Source: Edaphochlamys debaryana (taxonomy: Eukaryota > Chlorophyta > Chlorophyceae > Chlamydomonadales). Taken from it: a stretch of DNA of 64,000 nucleotides. The stretch covers positions 230,544 through 294,543 of the forward strand of contig JAEHOE010000151.1 in NCBI GenBank assembly GCA_016858145.1, written 5' to 3'. Below the pieces are notes generated by a model, which did not search any database, was not told the origin of the DNA, and saw only the letters and a program-made list of their open reading frames with translations. This document shows, one piece after another, positions 10,612-23,206 of this stretch. The number at the start of each line of letters is the position of its first letter. Position 1 is the first letter of the stretch. The position numbers were made by a program, and so were the translations under genes.

Positions 10612-13600
10612 ATGGCGCACCAGGGTGTGCATCCGCACTCGCTCTTCCCACCCTTCTCAGCAAAGGAGGATGACGGCTACTCCCTGAGGCTTGAGGTGAG
10701 CTCTGGGCCGGCGAGAGCGCGAAGCTCATATTCTTTGGCCGCGATACAGCTTCCTGCTCTCGGTTCACGTTTAACGCGAGCTTGTGGCTGGCTGCACTAT
10801 GTGACCTACGCTTGCAGCTCGTCGCGGGTCAGGTCCACCCCATTCCTCCACCGCGCACTATATCAGAGGGATCCACATTCCCGCGCTGGTAGGAAAGACG
10901 GAGGGAAAGGAAAGGAAGGGAAGGGGCGCCCCGAGGTGGCTTCGGGCAACCGTGGGGCAAACATCATCTCCCCGGGACTAACAGGCCCTTCCTGCTTCCC
11001 GCTTCCCCTTTCAGCGCCTTCCAGACGCTGCACGTCGCCGCTCACTACTGTGCAACACTCAAGGAGGTAAGCGCGCTCACGCTGGCAGCTCGCGTGGACG
11101 CGTGTGAGGGTTCACAGGACCCCTTGCCGCGGGCCCGGTTTGCCCCTGTTCCCCACCGTTGCCCAACACCCTTTCCCCCTTGGAATCCACAGTTCGTGAC
11201 TGTGCTCCTGCGGGAACCAGAGCTCGAGGCTGCTATTACAGCCAAGGGCCTGGAGACGCCCTTCCTCACCATAATCGCGCAAGCCACACGGGCCTTCATC
11301 CGTGAGGGCTACGCGCAGCCCCCCAGCTTGAGCGGCGTTCCCCTTGCCGCGTACCGCGTGTGGGCGGCCTTCACCTTCTGCTACTTTCGCGGCGTCCACA
11401 AGGCCGTCAGCTGCCCCAAAAATGCAGTGGACCGCAAGAAGCTGGAGGATGGCGCCATCGAGGACGGACTCGCGTCCTGGCTCAAGCGCTTGGTGGGCCA
11501 CACCGGCTGGCAGCAGGGCGCAGGCGCGGGCGCAGGTGGAGGCCTGAGGAGCTGGGTCGCGGGTATGTGGCAGCGCCTGAGCCTGGACCCGAACGTCAGG
11601 GCGGCCGCACTGGCGGACCAGATACCGGAAAGGTGCGGCGCGGCGCCCAGAATGTGTCCAGAGGACAGCGAGCCCAAGTGCTACCGTATTGCGGGAGGCG
11701 GCGCATAGGCTTAGCTACCCCTTAATCTTGTACGTGCCTGACTTTGCTTGTGCCCTCCTCCGCCGGCCTTTCCTGCTCACGTGCTTGCAGGACCGTGGTG
11801 CAGAGGCCCGCGTCAAACGAGGCCGAGGCCAAGTACACACCCATCTACCCGCTCTACCTGACCAACGGTTACGACCGTAACCGCTACAAGGTGCGTGGCG
11901 GTGACCGGCTGGGGGCAGGCCGCCAGCAGAGGCTCTCCACTGCTGAGCGGTAGCATCAGTGGCTTGGCCCATGCGTGTCGGAGGGGCAGGCAGGGAGTTG
12001 GCGATGGATGCTGTGAGGGTAAAGCGGCACCGCACACCTCTCAATCCTTCCCCTCCTGCGTCTTCTTAACCCTCACGCATCGCCCCCTCCTCTCCCCAGC
12101 TGAGCGAGCTGAGCCCAAACAACATTGCAGTGACAGGAGGTGAGCCAAGGGGAACGGGCGGGGCCGGCACTGCGCATCCCCTTACATGCCGAGCATACCT
12201 CTACCGGACAGTACAACTTCCCCTGCCTCCCTGCGCCAAAGTGGGCTCAAGTGGACTCACGTCAACCCAACGCAGCACAGAGCAACCTAACTCTCCCTGC
12301 CCCCCTGCCCCCCTGCCGCCCGACCCCAAGGCGCGTGTGGCGTGCCCGCGGGCTACAGCAGCTCCAGCAACAGCGCCATCGGGCTCCTGGCGCTGAGCGA
12401 CATGCTGGCCGCGTTCAAGCAGGTGCGCGAGCGGGTGTGCGTGCTTGGGGAGGAGGTGGGGGTGTACACAGACGGGGAGGCTTGTTGCAAGCGTAAAGCG
12501 GAGGGCAGGCGAAGGGCAAGCTGGGATAGCGCGTCACCGGGGCCTGGTACAGCCTGATGCCCGCTCTGAAGCTCTTCTGGTGCCTGGGTTCTGCTGCCCT
12601 GCCCTCACCAGGCGGTCGAGGGGAAACCCAAGGATGACAAGTCCAGGCTGGCCAGCGCGCTGCGGGACGAGGTGCTGCAGCGCGCCTCGGCGCCGCCGGC
12701 CGACCAGCCGGACCCTCTGTCCTCTGCCGAGCACGCTGCCTACCGCCCCCACCTGACGGCCTGCGTGCTGGGCTGGGCGGACGCCCTCGACTGCACGGCC
12801 CGCTGGGTGGACAGCGCGGCGCAGTGCGCGGCGCAGGCGGGCATCGGCAGCCCCCAGGCGCCCGTGCTGCCGGCCGCTGCGCTGCTGCAGCTGCTCTCGG
12901 ACCAGCCGGAGATGCCCCCGGGGCTCCAGGCCACAGGCTCGCCCCTGCCCTCCCCCTACAACCTCTCCCGGCCGGAGTCGCCCCTCGCCGGCGGCGAGGG
13001 GCAGCCCCTCCGGGAGTTCTGCTCCCGCTCCACCAACCCGTCGCCGCCGTTGGCGTCGCCCCAGCACTCGGCCCCGTCGCCCACGGCGCGCGCGGCCAGC
13101 GCCGCGTTGGCAGCGGCGGCGTTCTGCGGCACGCGCCCGAGCGGCAGCATGGAGCTGATAAACACGGGCGTGGGCCAACTGGCGCTGGCGGAGTCGGGCC
13201 AGCTGCCCCACGCGCCCACTCCGCTGGGGGTCCTCCGCCAGCTGCGGGTGGTCCTCGCGCACGCGGCAGTCACAGCCGAGCCCCTGGCGGCCTCGCACCC
13301 GGCCTTGGCGCAAGGCGTGCGCGCGCTGCAGGCGAGCGTGGCCGCGGCGGTGCAGGCGGCGGAGGCAGGCGCCGCCGAGGGGCCCCTGCGGCCGCCCGTG
13401 ACGTCGTGGGGCGCCGTGCGGGTGGAAGCTGGGCCCGGCACTGCTGCGGGGCCGTCGGGCAGCCAGTGGGCGCCCGCGGCGGCTGGGCGGGCCGACGGCA
13501 TGATGGGGCTCATGGAGAGCTCACTGGGCGGAGGCATGGAGGCGTCCCTGTGGGGGGCGCCCTACGCGGCCGCAGCAGCGCCGCAGCAGTTGGTGGCGCA

Positions 13601-14486
13601 AGGGGCGGGGCAGCTGCAGGGCACTCTGCCGAGCAGCGCGGCGTCAGGCCCGGCGCAGCCGGGCCACAACGCGGGCCGGGAGGTGGAGCTCGCAAGCGGT
13701 CTCACTGCGGCCATGAGCGCACCGCCGGCGCTCTTCAACCGCCGCCTGGGGAGCGCGCTCAAAGCCAACTCGGCGTGCGCCATCAACGACTCGGGCTCGG
13801 GCTCGGGCTTCCAGCAGTTCCTCACGGACATCCTGGCCCCAGGATCGACGCTCGCAGGCGCCGCCGCAGGGGCGGCGGGTGGCAGCCAGGAAGCGCGGGT
13901 CCCAACGGGGCCGGCATGTCCGCCCCGGCGTCCGCCTCAACCCATGGGCATCTTCCAGGGTAACCTCATACCAGGGTTCGATCAGGCCTACCCGGCCGGT
14001 GCCCCGTGTGCGGCAGGTGGCGGCGGGGCGATGGCGATGGAGACCTCTCAGGGAGGGCTCAGCGCCGCGGCCCCGCTGGCACACGCCCTCACCGCCCCGC
14101 CGGCGATGGCAGCGAGGCCAGTTCCGCCGGTCCAGCCCCCGCCGGTGCTGCCCCCGCCGCCTGTGCCGCCGCCGCCCCGGCGCAACGTGTTCGACGACCC
14201 CAACCTGCTCCCACCGGGGCCGCTTCCGGCGCCGATGCTGCGGGGCCCAAGCGACCACGTGGCTCGCCCATGCGACCGGAGTCGCGAGAGGGAGCGCAGC
14301 GGGGCCCACGGGCGAGGCGGTTGGGACGAGCGCGGCGAGCGGAGCCGGGGCTACGACCTCCTCTCGCCAGGCACAGACGGTCTCCCTGCGGATGTGTACA
14401 TGAGCCTGGGCTCGCTGGCGGACCTGGAGCACTTCGGAAGCATCGTGGCGGAGGGGCCCGGTGCCCTGGCAGGGGGGCGCTTCTGA
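10612..14486 (+). CDS. X1: large conserved-in-window protein of unknown function
   Basis: Eight exons: 10612-10695, 10818-10888, 11015-11066, 11193-11632, 11791-11890, 12100-12139, 12331-12422, 12612-14486; about 917 aa. I do not recognise the family. It is clearly a paralogue of X2 (23207-26965): both share LTNGY(D/S)RNR(Y/F)K, CGVP...SAIGLLALSDML-type helices, RPHLTACVLGW, a proline-rich run (about 799-815), SRERERSG (about 850) and a GALAGGR(F/I) C-terminus. Residues near 53-90 (LHVAAHYCATLKEFVTVLL) look like one degenerate ankyrin repeat, which is weak evidence. The long last exon is Ala/Gly/Pro-rich and probably disordered. The start ATG was chosen because exon 1 then aligns with X2 (FPPF.../FPPLTT...). 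It lies downstream of kinase K1 on the same strand, as X2 lies downstream of K2, so a functional link is possible but unproven. Confidence 0.75.
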
Positions 14487-15714
14487 GAGCCTGCCAGGCC
14501 CTCGGATGCTCGTGAGTGATCGAGGTGTTCGGGCTGACGTGAGTGACCTGGTGTTGGGGCGGGGTCTTGGCATTGGCGCTGATGACGGGGTTGCGAAGAG
14601 TGATTGGGACGCGGCACAGCTGCGCCGACGGCATGCCGGCAACAAGCAGACGCCGGGCGCGTTGTGGGCGCGGGGGCCTCGAGCATGGTATTATGGAAGT
14701 TGTTGCAAGTGACCTTGTCCCTGGGTATCGAATCATTTTGTGCTGCACGCGTGCGTCTTAGTTGCGGCGAGTGGACACCGCGCGTCGGTGCGTGTTGAGG
14801 GGCGCGGTGGCGGGGTGACAACGTTGTTGCAAGTCTGCTGGGACTGTGAGGGGCATGGGGGATGCGGTCCATCAAGAGGGAGCTGTGGGGATTGGCGGGC
14901 TAGTACTGGGGCTCCTGCTTCGTTGATTCATGCACGGGGATGGGAGAGAGGCCGTTGATAAGGCACGAGCTGGTGGATGGGGGGCCTCCGGGTGGGGGCA
15001 CGGTGCGGGTGTGCATGGGGAGGGGCCTCGCTTTGGCAACCGTCATGTGCTGCGCATGTTCTGCCGCGCACGAAGTCCACAGCACCCAAGTTGAGTTGCA
15101 GCGCCAAGGCATACAACTGTGATAAGTGTACGTCCAGACGTGTTCTGTTCTATGGTGTTCTGATGGAGATGCGGGCTAGGGAGTCCTGACTAATGGGGAC
15201 GATTCTGAACTTGACCCTAAGAAGCGTTCGCCGTTGTTGGTGCAAGAAAGGGCAGTCCGGCGGCCCAGGGAAGCATTTCTTGCCATCAGGGGAACAAACG
15301 CCGGTGCGGCTGGAGGAGTAGAATGGGCGGGCAGACCGATGCCGCTGTCGAGCGGACAATGTGAGGAAGGGGGGATGTGGGGATGTTGGTTGAGGGGACC
15401 TCGAAGGGGCGGCGTGTCGACTGTGCAAGAGGCCAGCCAGAGACAAGCGCGTGCGAGGTTTGCTGTACCTAGCCACGGTTTCGCGCCCTGGGTCCCACTC
15501 CCAGAAGGTGGCGACTGTTGGTGACACAAACCCTAAAGGGCGGGTCCCCACTCTTTCATCTCTGACCCCACTGTGCCGGCGTTGGCAGGCCCAGACGAGG
15601 CCCATGCCAGTTGAACACGCCCGCCGCTTGTAGACGCTTCTTCTCCTCTCCTCCCGCCTCCACTGATGACACACGCGTGCTCGCTTTACAAGGCTTTCGT
15701 TGCAAACGCCAAAC
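14487..15714. other. Intergenic between X1 and K2
   Basis: This holds the X1 3' UTR and K2 upstream region. No gene, RNA or repeat was recognised in 1.2 kb. Confidence 0.4.
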
Positions 15715-18494
15715 ATGTCTCCTGGCACCGATCGCCTTGTCGTTCCGGTCACCCGGCTCGGGCTACCAGCAGCAAGCTTTGAGGGTCAAGCTGCAAGGCT
15801 TGGTAGTGGAAGCTTCAGCGAGGCAAGACTGGACGCATTCTGCCAGGATGCCAGGGTGTTTTGATTGGTCTGCCTGCGAAGAAGTGCAACAGAGTGGAGA
15901 CGCTAGCTCTGGCTAGCCACAAGCTACTGGGCAATATGGAAAGCGCAGCGGAAATCTCTGTCGCGCGTCGGCTTGCAGGTTTGGCTGTGCCAACGCCGTT
16001 TCAAAGGCGGCGAGCTCCAGCGCGTGGCCGTCAAGATACTCAAGGTACAGCGTGAAGTGTGCAGATGTTGGGCCTCGCACTGGTTCAGCGTGCGGGTTTG
16101 GCGCCTTGCCGCCTCGTGAAGGCCCCCGCGGCCCCCCACCTCGCGCCCCCATCCCCCACCCGCACCGCGCAGAAGCCGCTGGCCCAATGCAGCGACGACG
16201 AGCTGACCTGGCTGAGCCGCGAGGCCATCAACCAGGGAGGCCTTGCCCAACACCACGTGTGCCAGCTGCTCGAGGTGGGTTGGGCTTCAATCGTTGGGCC
16301 AAGGGCACACGAGGAAACGGGAAAGGCAGGTGCGCGCTGATGTGGGTCGCGTGACAGCGGCCGCCTGCAAGCCTGCCTTCCCACATGCGTCCCCAGGTTG
16401 GCTTGACGCAGCGGGTGGAGCGGCTGTCAGCTGAACACGACGGCCGCGAGCGCATCTACCTGGTGCGTGGGGCGTGGGGGCGGATGGCTTGTGACAAGGC
16501 GAGGGCAGCAGAGCAGAGGCATGGTGATTGCTGCCTTGCGGTTCACAGCTCGTGAGGGCAGTGGCAAGCGTTCACAGGCCAGGAGAGTCGAATCCTTTGC
16601 GCATCCCAGGTGCTCGAGTACGCGGAGGGGGGGACACTCCGAGAGTACCTGATTGCCCGTGGCGGCAAGCTGGAGGAGAAGTGGGCCCGGTGGTTTTTCC
16701 TGCAGCTGGTGAGCCATGACGTGGCGCAGTGGCTCAAAGTATTCTTCGGGGGGCTTGTACTACCGTATGTGTGTCTTTTGTGTGGCTTCTGTGCGCCGTG
16801 GCCGAATGGGTCAAGGATGTCGACGCCGTGGGCTCTGTTTCCTAACCGCCAGGGGAGTCCGCGTCATCCTGGCACAACGAGCCCGGCTCTGCATTCCCTC
16901 CGTTCTTCCCCCGCAGCTTAGCGGCCTGAGATACTGCCATGCGCACAGCGTCTTTAACCGGTAAGCGGTCTGCGGAAGCTCCACCCAACTGCCTTGTGCT
17001 GCTCCGGGTTACTCTTGCGCGAGCATGCGGCTGATGCCCCGACAAAGCGCCTCGGCGTGCGCCGCCCTTTTAGCACACCCTGCCTCGGACGCCCCTCTCC
17101 TCAGAGACATCAAGCCCTCAAACTGCCTCATGTCCGCCAGCTCGGGCAACGTTCTTCTGAAGGTGAGGCTGGAGGACGGCCCCACGTGTGCCGCAGACCC
17201 ACGCAAAGAGAGCAGGAGCGTGTCCGCTGTACCGATCAACCGACACGGGCAGGTTAGACCCGCACTTCCTTGGCTTGTCACGCAGGTGGCGGACTTCGGG
17301 CTCAGCAAGTGCCCCCACATTCATGGAGAACTGAGCAGCCAAGTGGGCACCCTGCTCTACATGGCGCCGGAGGTGTACGACAGGAATCTGCAAGACGCGC
17401 AGGGGCCCTACGACGGGGGCAAGGTGGACGGTAAGGGCGTGCGTGCGGGGCAGTCAGAACCAAAGTGATGTGAATCTCGACAAAGCAGTATCTGGTGCCG
17501 TGCCGCCCGCGTGTCGTCTTGCTGCTAAACATCCTAGCACCCGCCCTGGTACTTACCTCTCCGCAGTGTACAGCTGCGGTGTCACGTTGGCCGAGGTGGG
17601 GACGGGGTGGTTACGGCGAGGCCCGCCTGGCCTCGAGACGTCCATCCCCCGGCAATGGGATGCGTGACGGCCTCCCCCGCCACCCGTCGTGCCCTGCCCA
17701 CAGATGGTTGTTGGCCGGCCCCCCTTCTACGTCAACCCCCAGAGCGGGGCTCCGCTGAACACGTTCGCCACAGACCGCACGACCTACGCCATCCTGCAAG
17801 CCAACAAGGCGGCGGGCCTCATGTGGCCCCGGAACGAGGCGCTGGCACTCCCCGAGGACCTGCGGGACCTCCTGGAGGGGATGCTGCGGCCCAGGCCCCA
17901 GGAGCGGCTCAGCCTGGCCCAGGTGAGAAGGCCGGTGCTTCGAGCTGCAAGGCAGGGCCGTCACCGCCACCCTCAGGTCAACACACTCAGATCCAAAGCC
18001 GTACCCGAGCTTGTCCATGCGGTCCAGCAGGTCCATGGCTTGCGACATGCGGCGGCTCTCTATGTGATTGGCTATGTGTGTATGAAATATTGGTGAAAAA
18101 GGTGCACGGTTTGCCTGGCCCAGGTCCTGGCCCACCCCTGGAGCCGGAGGGACGTCAAGGAGGCGGTGCTTGCCCACCTGGACAACGAGCTGCCGACCCC
18201 GACCGCCGCACACGCGGTGAGGCCGGACAGTGACAGGACACAAGTGGAAGTGATATCCACACATGTTCTTCAGAGCTAGGGCGTAGCTGTTGGTGGGGGT
18301 CCTAGCGGAGGCGAGCCCCTGCTCAGTTGTCTCCGTTCGGCGGCGTCATGGCGCTTCCGGACTGAGCCCCCGTGCCCCTCCCCGCGCCCCCCTTAATCTC
18401 TCTGAAGGCTTTCGCAGCGAACTTCAGAGCATATGTGGACCAGCAATTCGCCTTCTTCTTGGCGCAGCCCTGCCGCCAGGCCCTGCAGCGCTAG
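15715..18494 (+). CDS. SnRK2-like serine/threonine kinase K2
   Basis: Twelve exons: 15715-15822, 15979-16044, 16173-16274, 16397-16462, 16610-16708, 16917-16960, 17105-17162, 17286-17430, 17567-17595, 17704-17922, 18124-18216, 18408-18494; about 371 aa. Every exon matches K1 in phase and nearly in length. Seen: LGSGSFSE/VWLC, VAVK Lys55, alpha-C Glu75, YCHAHSVFNRD with Asp163 and KPSN instead of KPDN, DFG Asp184, YMAPE, DVYSCGVTLAE. The HRD His is Asn. Intron 1 has a GC donor (GAG/GCAAGA). Introns 1 and 10 carry tracts identical or nearly identical to K1 while parts of the coding exons have diverged (for example FSFHPLTGDA against FYVNPQSGAP). Likely a cytosolic or nuclear stress-type kinase by family; substrate unknown. 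Confidence 0.87.
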
Positions 18495-19494
18495 GCGCAT
18501 TGCGGCCTTGCTGCCAGGTGCTGCTCAGCGGAACTGATGACGGTGAAGGACAACGTGGAAGTGGGGGAGGGGTTATGGGGCTGCAGTTATGGAGTGTTGT
18601 GACTGTTGTCAACACGCGCGTGACACCGAGGCTGCGGGCGCCCTTAGTCTTCCTTGACGTTTGCGTGAAGATGACACTCGTTTAGTGGAAAAGGTGCGGC
18701 CCACCGGGCGGCGAAACTGCATTGCGCTGGCACTGGCACTTGACTAGCCCTGAGGTCGGTCACATTTCGCGCTGGCACTTGCTGGAGTTGCTGCTCAAGA
18801 ACCAACCTTCGACTATGACGTTACCTGTTCGGTAGCTGTGTGGTGCTCGAGAACTGACCCTCTGGCATATCGCTGAGCTGCGCACGTGCACAGCAGTTCG
18901 GGCTTTGGGAGAGCGGAATAATGGGCTGGATGGGTGGGCCCCACCCGGGGGCCGCAGGGTGAGGGAAGTGGAAGTGGAAGGATTGTGTGTCCCACAAATC
19001 TTTTGAGTTATGTTCCTTACTGCTAACTTGCTGATCCTGGCTGGAGACAATGGGGTGCCGTGGGAAGATTGCGTGTCCCACAGGCGAAACACAAGCGGTA
19101 GGGATAAGGAAACTAATGGCTCTTGTTGAGAACAAATGTGTCTATCTGGGTCGTGACTAGGCCCCCGGCCGGCTGTGCCATGTTGCGGCATGACCGTCAT
19201 ACTCTATGACTACTCGGTATTCAGTCTCGAGCACCACTCGTCTTAGTCTTTAGCAGTCTTGTCAGCTCCGCCACCCCTGACTGAGGTCCCCAAATCTGAT
19301 ACATACGCATGGAGCTACGGTCCATGACAGCACTCCACAAAAGCAACGCTCGGCGCAGTCTCGCACCTATGCAGTGAGCTGAGTACCTCATTCCGCACTG
19401 CACCATTCGCATCGTCTGTCCTAGCTTTCCCCTTCTATCCCCTTTCCTCAAACGCCCCTTCCAGGACAGCGTCTCAACGAGCAGCCGGCCTGCT
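18495..19494. other. Intergenic, convergent ends of K2 and tRNase Z
   Basis: No gene was supported. A short direct repeat (GATTG(T/C)GTGTCCCACA) occurs twice, near 18983 and 19066, in slightly AT-richer sequence. Confidence 0.4.
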
Positions 19495-22482
19495 TCACTC
19501 AATGCCATTGAGCAGGGGCGTGCAGCGCGCCGCCAGCTTGGGCGGCAACGCTGCCTCCAGCTGCGCCAGGATCTCGGAGCGCTTGTAGCGGGGCGAGAAG
19601 TGGATGAGCATGATGGCCTCGTTCTACGGAGGTTGCGGGGGAGAGACAGCGGTATCGGTACGCAAGCTGGGCCAGCGGGTGTCACCAAGGGCCGTCACCG
19701 GGGCGAGCTCAGCGCAAAGCAGGAGGTGGCCGGCGCTGCTCACGCCCAGCCCCTTCCCCCACCTGGTCAGCCTCTGAGGCTTCGCCTCGACGCAGTGCCC
19801 CACGGCCCCCACCCATAACCAATCTGAAGAGGCCCCTGCCCCCTGGCCCCCCCTGCCCCCCTGACCACCACGCACCTTGAACATGTCCTCCCGGTCCACG
19901 AAGTCCTGCACGTGCATGTGGCCCCGATCGCGGGCCTGCTCGGGCGTGAAGTCAATGCCCAGGTAGCTGAGGGCGGGGGAGGGGGCGGGGTGGAGTGGAG
20001 GGGAGAGAGGTTTGGGCGTCGAGCTCTAGGGTGTGCTTCAGGACGCTGGGGCGGGTGGGCGCCAGGCGGCCAGGCAGGCTTCGCTCCCGCAACCGCTGAC
20101 GCGTTGAAGCCATCGCCCCGCCACCGCGCACAGGTGCCCTGAGTCTGCAACCGGCCTCCCGTAGCCCCCTCATTCCTCTGGCTTCCCTCCCAGCCCCAAC
20201 CCGCCCCCCGCCTCACGTCATCTCCATGATGAGCACCTTGGCCCTCAGCGCGTCCGCCAGCACGGGGCTGTTGCCGTCCAGGAAGGCCGAGGTGGTGTCG
20301 CCAGTGAAGGCGATCTCGGGGACCTGTCAGGGGAAGGAGAGGGGGGAGGAGTAGGGAAGGGGAAAGGGCGTGAGGGAGGGGTTAGGTCGTTGGCCATCGG
20401 TGAGTTGTCACCGGGTGAGCTGTGTCACCGTGAGAACTCTGAAGGGGTGGGACGACTGCCCAGACCGCAACGTGCAGAAGGTGACAAGCGGCTGTCCGAT
20501 GTCCCATCTGGCCCTGGCACATGCCCGCAGGGCGCGGCTCCAGCTTCTGCTCACCAGGATGCTCTGCGTGACCTTCTCTCCCGCGTCCTTGCGCTTCTTG
20601 ATCTCCGCGCCCTTGAGGCCCTGCAGCTCCGGCAGCAGCTTCTCGCGCTTGGAGTAGAGCACGTAGCCCTGCGGGGTGGAGTGAGGGAGGGGGAGGGAAG
20701 CATTGGGGGGCGGTTCAGAGCCATGGACAGTTGTGGCTTCAAAGGGACATTGGCTGCCAGCAGGAGAGAAGGAACCTGCATATGCCGTCTGGCCCGTGAT
20801 GGCTGCATGCCCGTGCGTGTGCGACCCACCTGGGACTCGACGGGGTGGCAGGTCGGGAAGCTCTTGACGATGAACTCGGTGCTTGGGATGTCGATGCTCA
20901 TGTCCGCGCCCGACTGCGGAGGGAGACCACGGGTTGCGTGCGGGAGGGACGCCAGGTGAAGGGGCCGCTCAGGACTTGAGCACCCCATGCCCAACTCGCG
21001 CACAAGTCACCGCCCAATGGGGCGGGCCGCACGCCCTAGCCTTGACGAGTGCGCCCCCAGCCCCCCAGCCCCCGGCGCCTCACCTCCAGCTCCAGCACCT
21101 CGAAGTCGATGGGGGGGCTGTTCTGCACCTCCTGAGCCACGTCCACCACCCGCCGCACCTTGGAGCCAGCGCCCTGCGCACCGGCGGACAGGGGGGCAGC
21201 AGGGCCCGAGGGTTGAGGAGTGCGGCCAGCAAAGCGCTGTGTCCGGCTGGCGGCACGGCTGCAGCCTTGCGGCACGGAGCACCAGCCGTGCCCTCTCAGG
21301 CCTGCCCCCGCCCCACTTAGCCCAGCCCCGGGCCCCCACTCACCACCGGACATACCACCCGGGAGGAGGGAAGCTCCAACATGCGCCGAGTGCACACGTG
21401 GAAGGCGAGGCCTGAGGGCGCATGAAGGCAAGCGGTTGCGAGGCTCAAGGGCTGACGGCAGGGGAGGCAGTCTCATTCCAGCATTGCCTTCCGCAAGTGC
21501 CCGCCTCCTCCCCGCCCTGTCGCCCACAACGCACCTCCTATGTGGTCAAGGTGCGTGTGGCTTAGAAGGATTGTCGGCTGGAAGCAGGCGCGCTGGGGGA
21601 GAGAGGTGCAGGGAGGGCAGAAGCAACACACCAGTGCAGGCGTAAGGACCGGCCTGGGCATACTGTCCACAATCCTCAAGTGAGCGCCAAAGCCCCCTAC
21701 ACGCGCGAGCTTCTCCTGCGATCAGGTGACGCACTTGTGGACAACGGCCGATGTCGAATGTAACTTTCGCCTTGGGCACAATGATGCTGGTCTCCTGGGA
21801 AAGGGGGTGCGGGATGGGGGATGGCGTTGAGAAGGAGAGGGAAGTGGGGCAGAGCCAGCGAGGTGGGAGGACGGACCGACGGGGTGGGGAGGGTGTTGAC
21901 AGGCAGGTCCCGCTAGTTAGCAAGCGGATGGGGACCATCGAGGTGTGCAGCACGTGACCCGCACGGGCAAGGGGCCCGCTAGCTTTGGGGGGCCCGCTAG
22001 TTAAGACTGTGGGGGCCCCGGACGGTCTTCCGCAGGTCTCACCTGCCCTGAGATGCTGATGCCCTCAAACTCGTACCCACACAACACAACCTTGGTCTGC
22101 CGGCTATCGGCCATGAGGGGGGCTGATAGAGCGAGTGGGGTCGGATTGGGCGCCTGGGCAGGCGCTTTGCCCTGGCCCTGGGCCTTGCTGGGCTTCCCCT
22201 GGGGCTGGGCCTTGCCCCCCTGAGGATGGTCGAGCGCTGCTTCCGCAGTTGCCAAGTGCTCAGCCGCCTTCTCAGAAGCGGTGTTGAGTGGTGGTGCTAC
22301 GCAGCCTGCAGCATACAGGGCAGAGCGGGGCGAAAGGGGGGACGCTGGTTCAAAGTTGGGATGTGCAGGCATTTCTGCGGGTGACCAAGCAACTCGCACG
22401 CGAGGCCCCGAGGCTTGCCTTCATGGCCAGCGTGGTGAGCTGAGGGCTCGTCGACCGCGTGCTCGACCGTCGCTGCAGGCAT
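19495..22482 (-). CDS. tRNase Z, short plant type
   Basis: Minus-strand exons: 22482-22419, 22305-22043, 21794-21735, 21592-21535, 21411-21344, 21173-21084, 20913-20830, 20668-20555, 20323-20217, 19966-19876, 19623-19495; about 375 aa. It removes 3' trailers from tRNA precursors as a zinc metallo-beta-lactamase. Seen: FDIGRCPQ, the zinc motif HTHLDH (141-146), GYVLYSKREKLL, FTGDTTSAF with Asp276, RGHMHVQDF and LIHFSPRYKRSEI (His341), in the order of Arabidopsis-type short tRNase Z. The residues before GYEFEGISI (about 95 aa, Ala/Pro/Gln-rich) have no family match and could be a targeting segment. The N-terminal exon is uncertain: the model uses a GC-AG first intron (GAAG/GCAAGC); an unspliced start at 22399, 22370 or 22114 is possible. 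Core exons 2-11 are firm. Confidence 0.88.
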
Positions 22483-23206
22483 GTTGTCTTGTCGCGCAAA
22501 GCTAAGGATATCGTGAGGGAATGCTTTGGTGTGCAGAGCTGCAGCCAGTATGACTATCCGGGGGCCCGCTGGGGCTTTTCAAGGTAGTCCGCGCCGATCG
22601 CAAGATGAGCGTTGGGCCCCGGCCCGCCCCGTTGGGCCCCGGCCCGAGCGGGCACTACGAAGCTGCGCCTGCCCACTTGCCTACGTTAGTCGCGCGTACT
22701 GCAAGCCCCGCAGAGAAGGTGTGCCCTCGCGCGGGGACGCAAAGCGCATTCTGTGTGCTGGAGGAGGCAGGAAGCCGTAAAGCGGCTACAAGACTGCATA
22801 GTCTAAGGTTGCGTCTGTGTCACTCACCTGAGCGTGTGGCCTGGCAACCAGCGTGGCGCAGCTTGCAGTCTGATCGACGCAGACGCTCTTACGCCGCACG
22901 GGGTATCAAATGGATGCGAAGCAAAGGCGCCTACCGCGGTGTGCAGCTCGAGGATCTAGAGCCGTGACCGCGCTCCTGCAACCCGCCGGAAGCGTGCCAT
23001 CGCTGTGGCAGTGCTGACTGGTGAGGCTGGCAGAGCTTCACGTCCTTAAGGTGGGGCGGCCCCGGGGTGGGGCACTGGGTGGGGTGAGCCCTCAGCTGGT
23101 CAGCTTTTCAACTGCCCTGCCGCTCCCCCCCTTCCTCCTTCCGCCTTTCCGCCCATCCCACACATCACCCGGGCCACACGTCACCGGCTCCCCGGCGTCT
23201 GCAGGC
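22483..23206. other. Divergent intergenic region, tRNase Z / X2
   Basis: This 0.7 kb stretch between head-to-head genes presumably holds both promoters. A 20-base unit starting GTTGGGCCCCGGCCCG is repeated in tandem at 22611-22646. No core promoter motif was recognised. Confidence 0.4.

Noticed and set aside
12824..13963. 379-codon plus-strand frame inside X1
   Set aside because: It is an out-of-frame shadow of the X1 last exon with Arg/Gly-rich composition and no paralogue in X2.
16570..16610. T-loop-like GAGTCGAATCC in intron 4 of K2
   Set aside because: No cloverleaf could be formed and it is absent from the K1 intron.
18821..19135. 104-codon minus-strand frame between K2 and tRNase Z
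   Set aside because: It lies over a short direct repeat, has no domain and no conserved neighbour.
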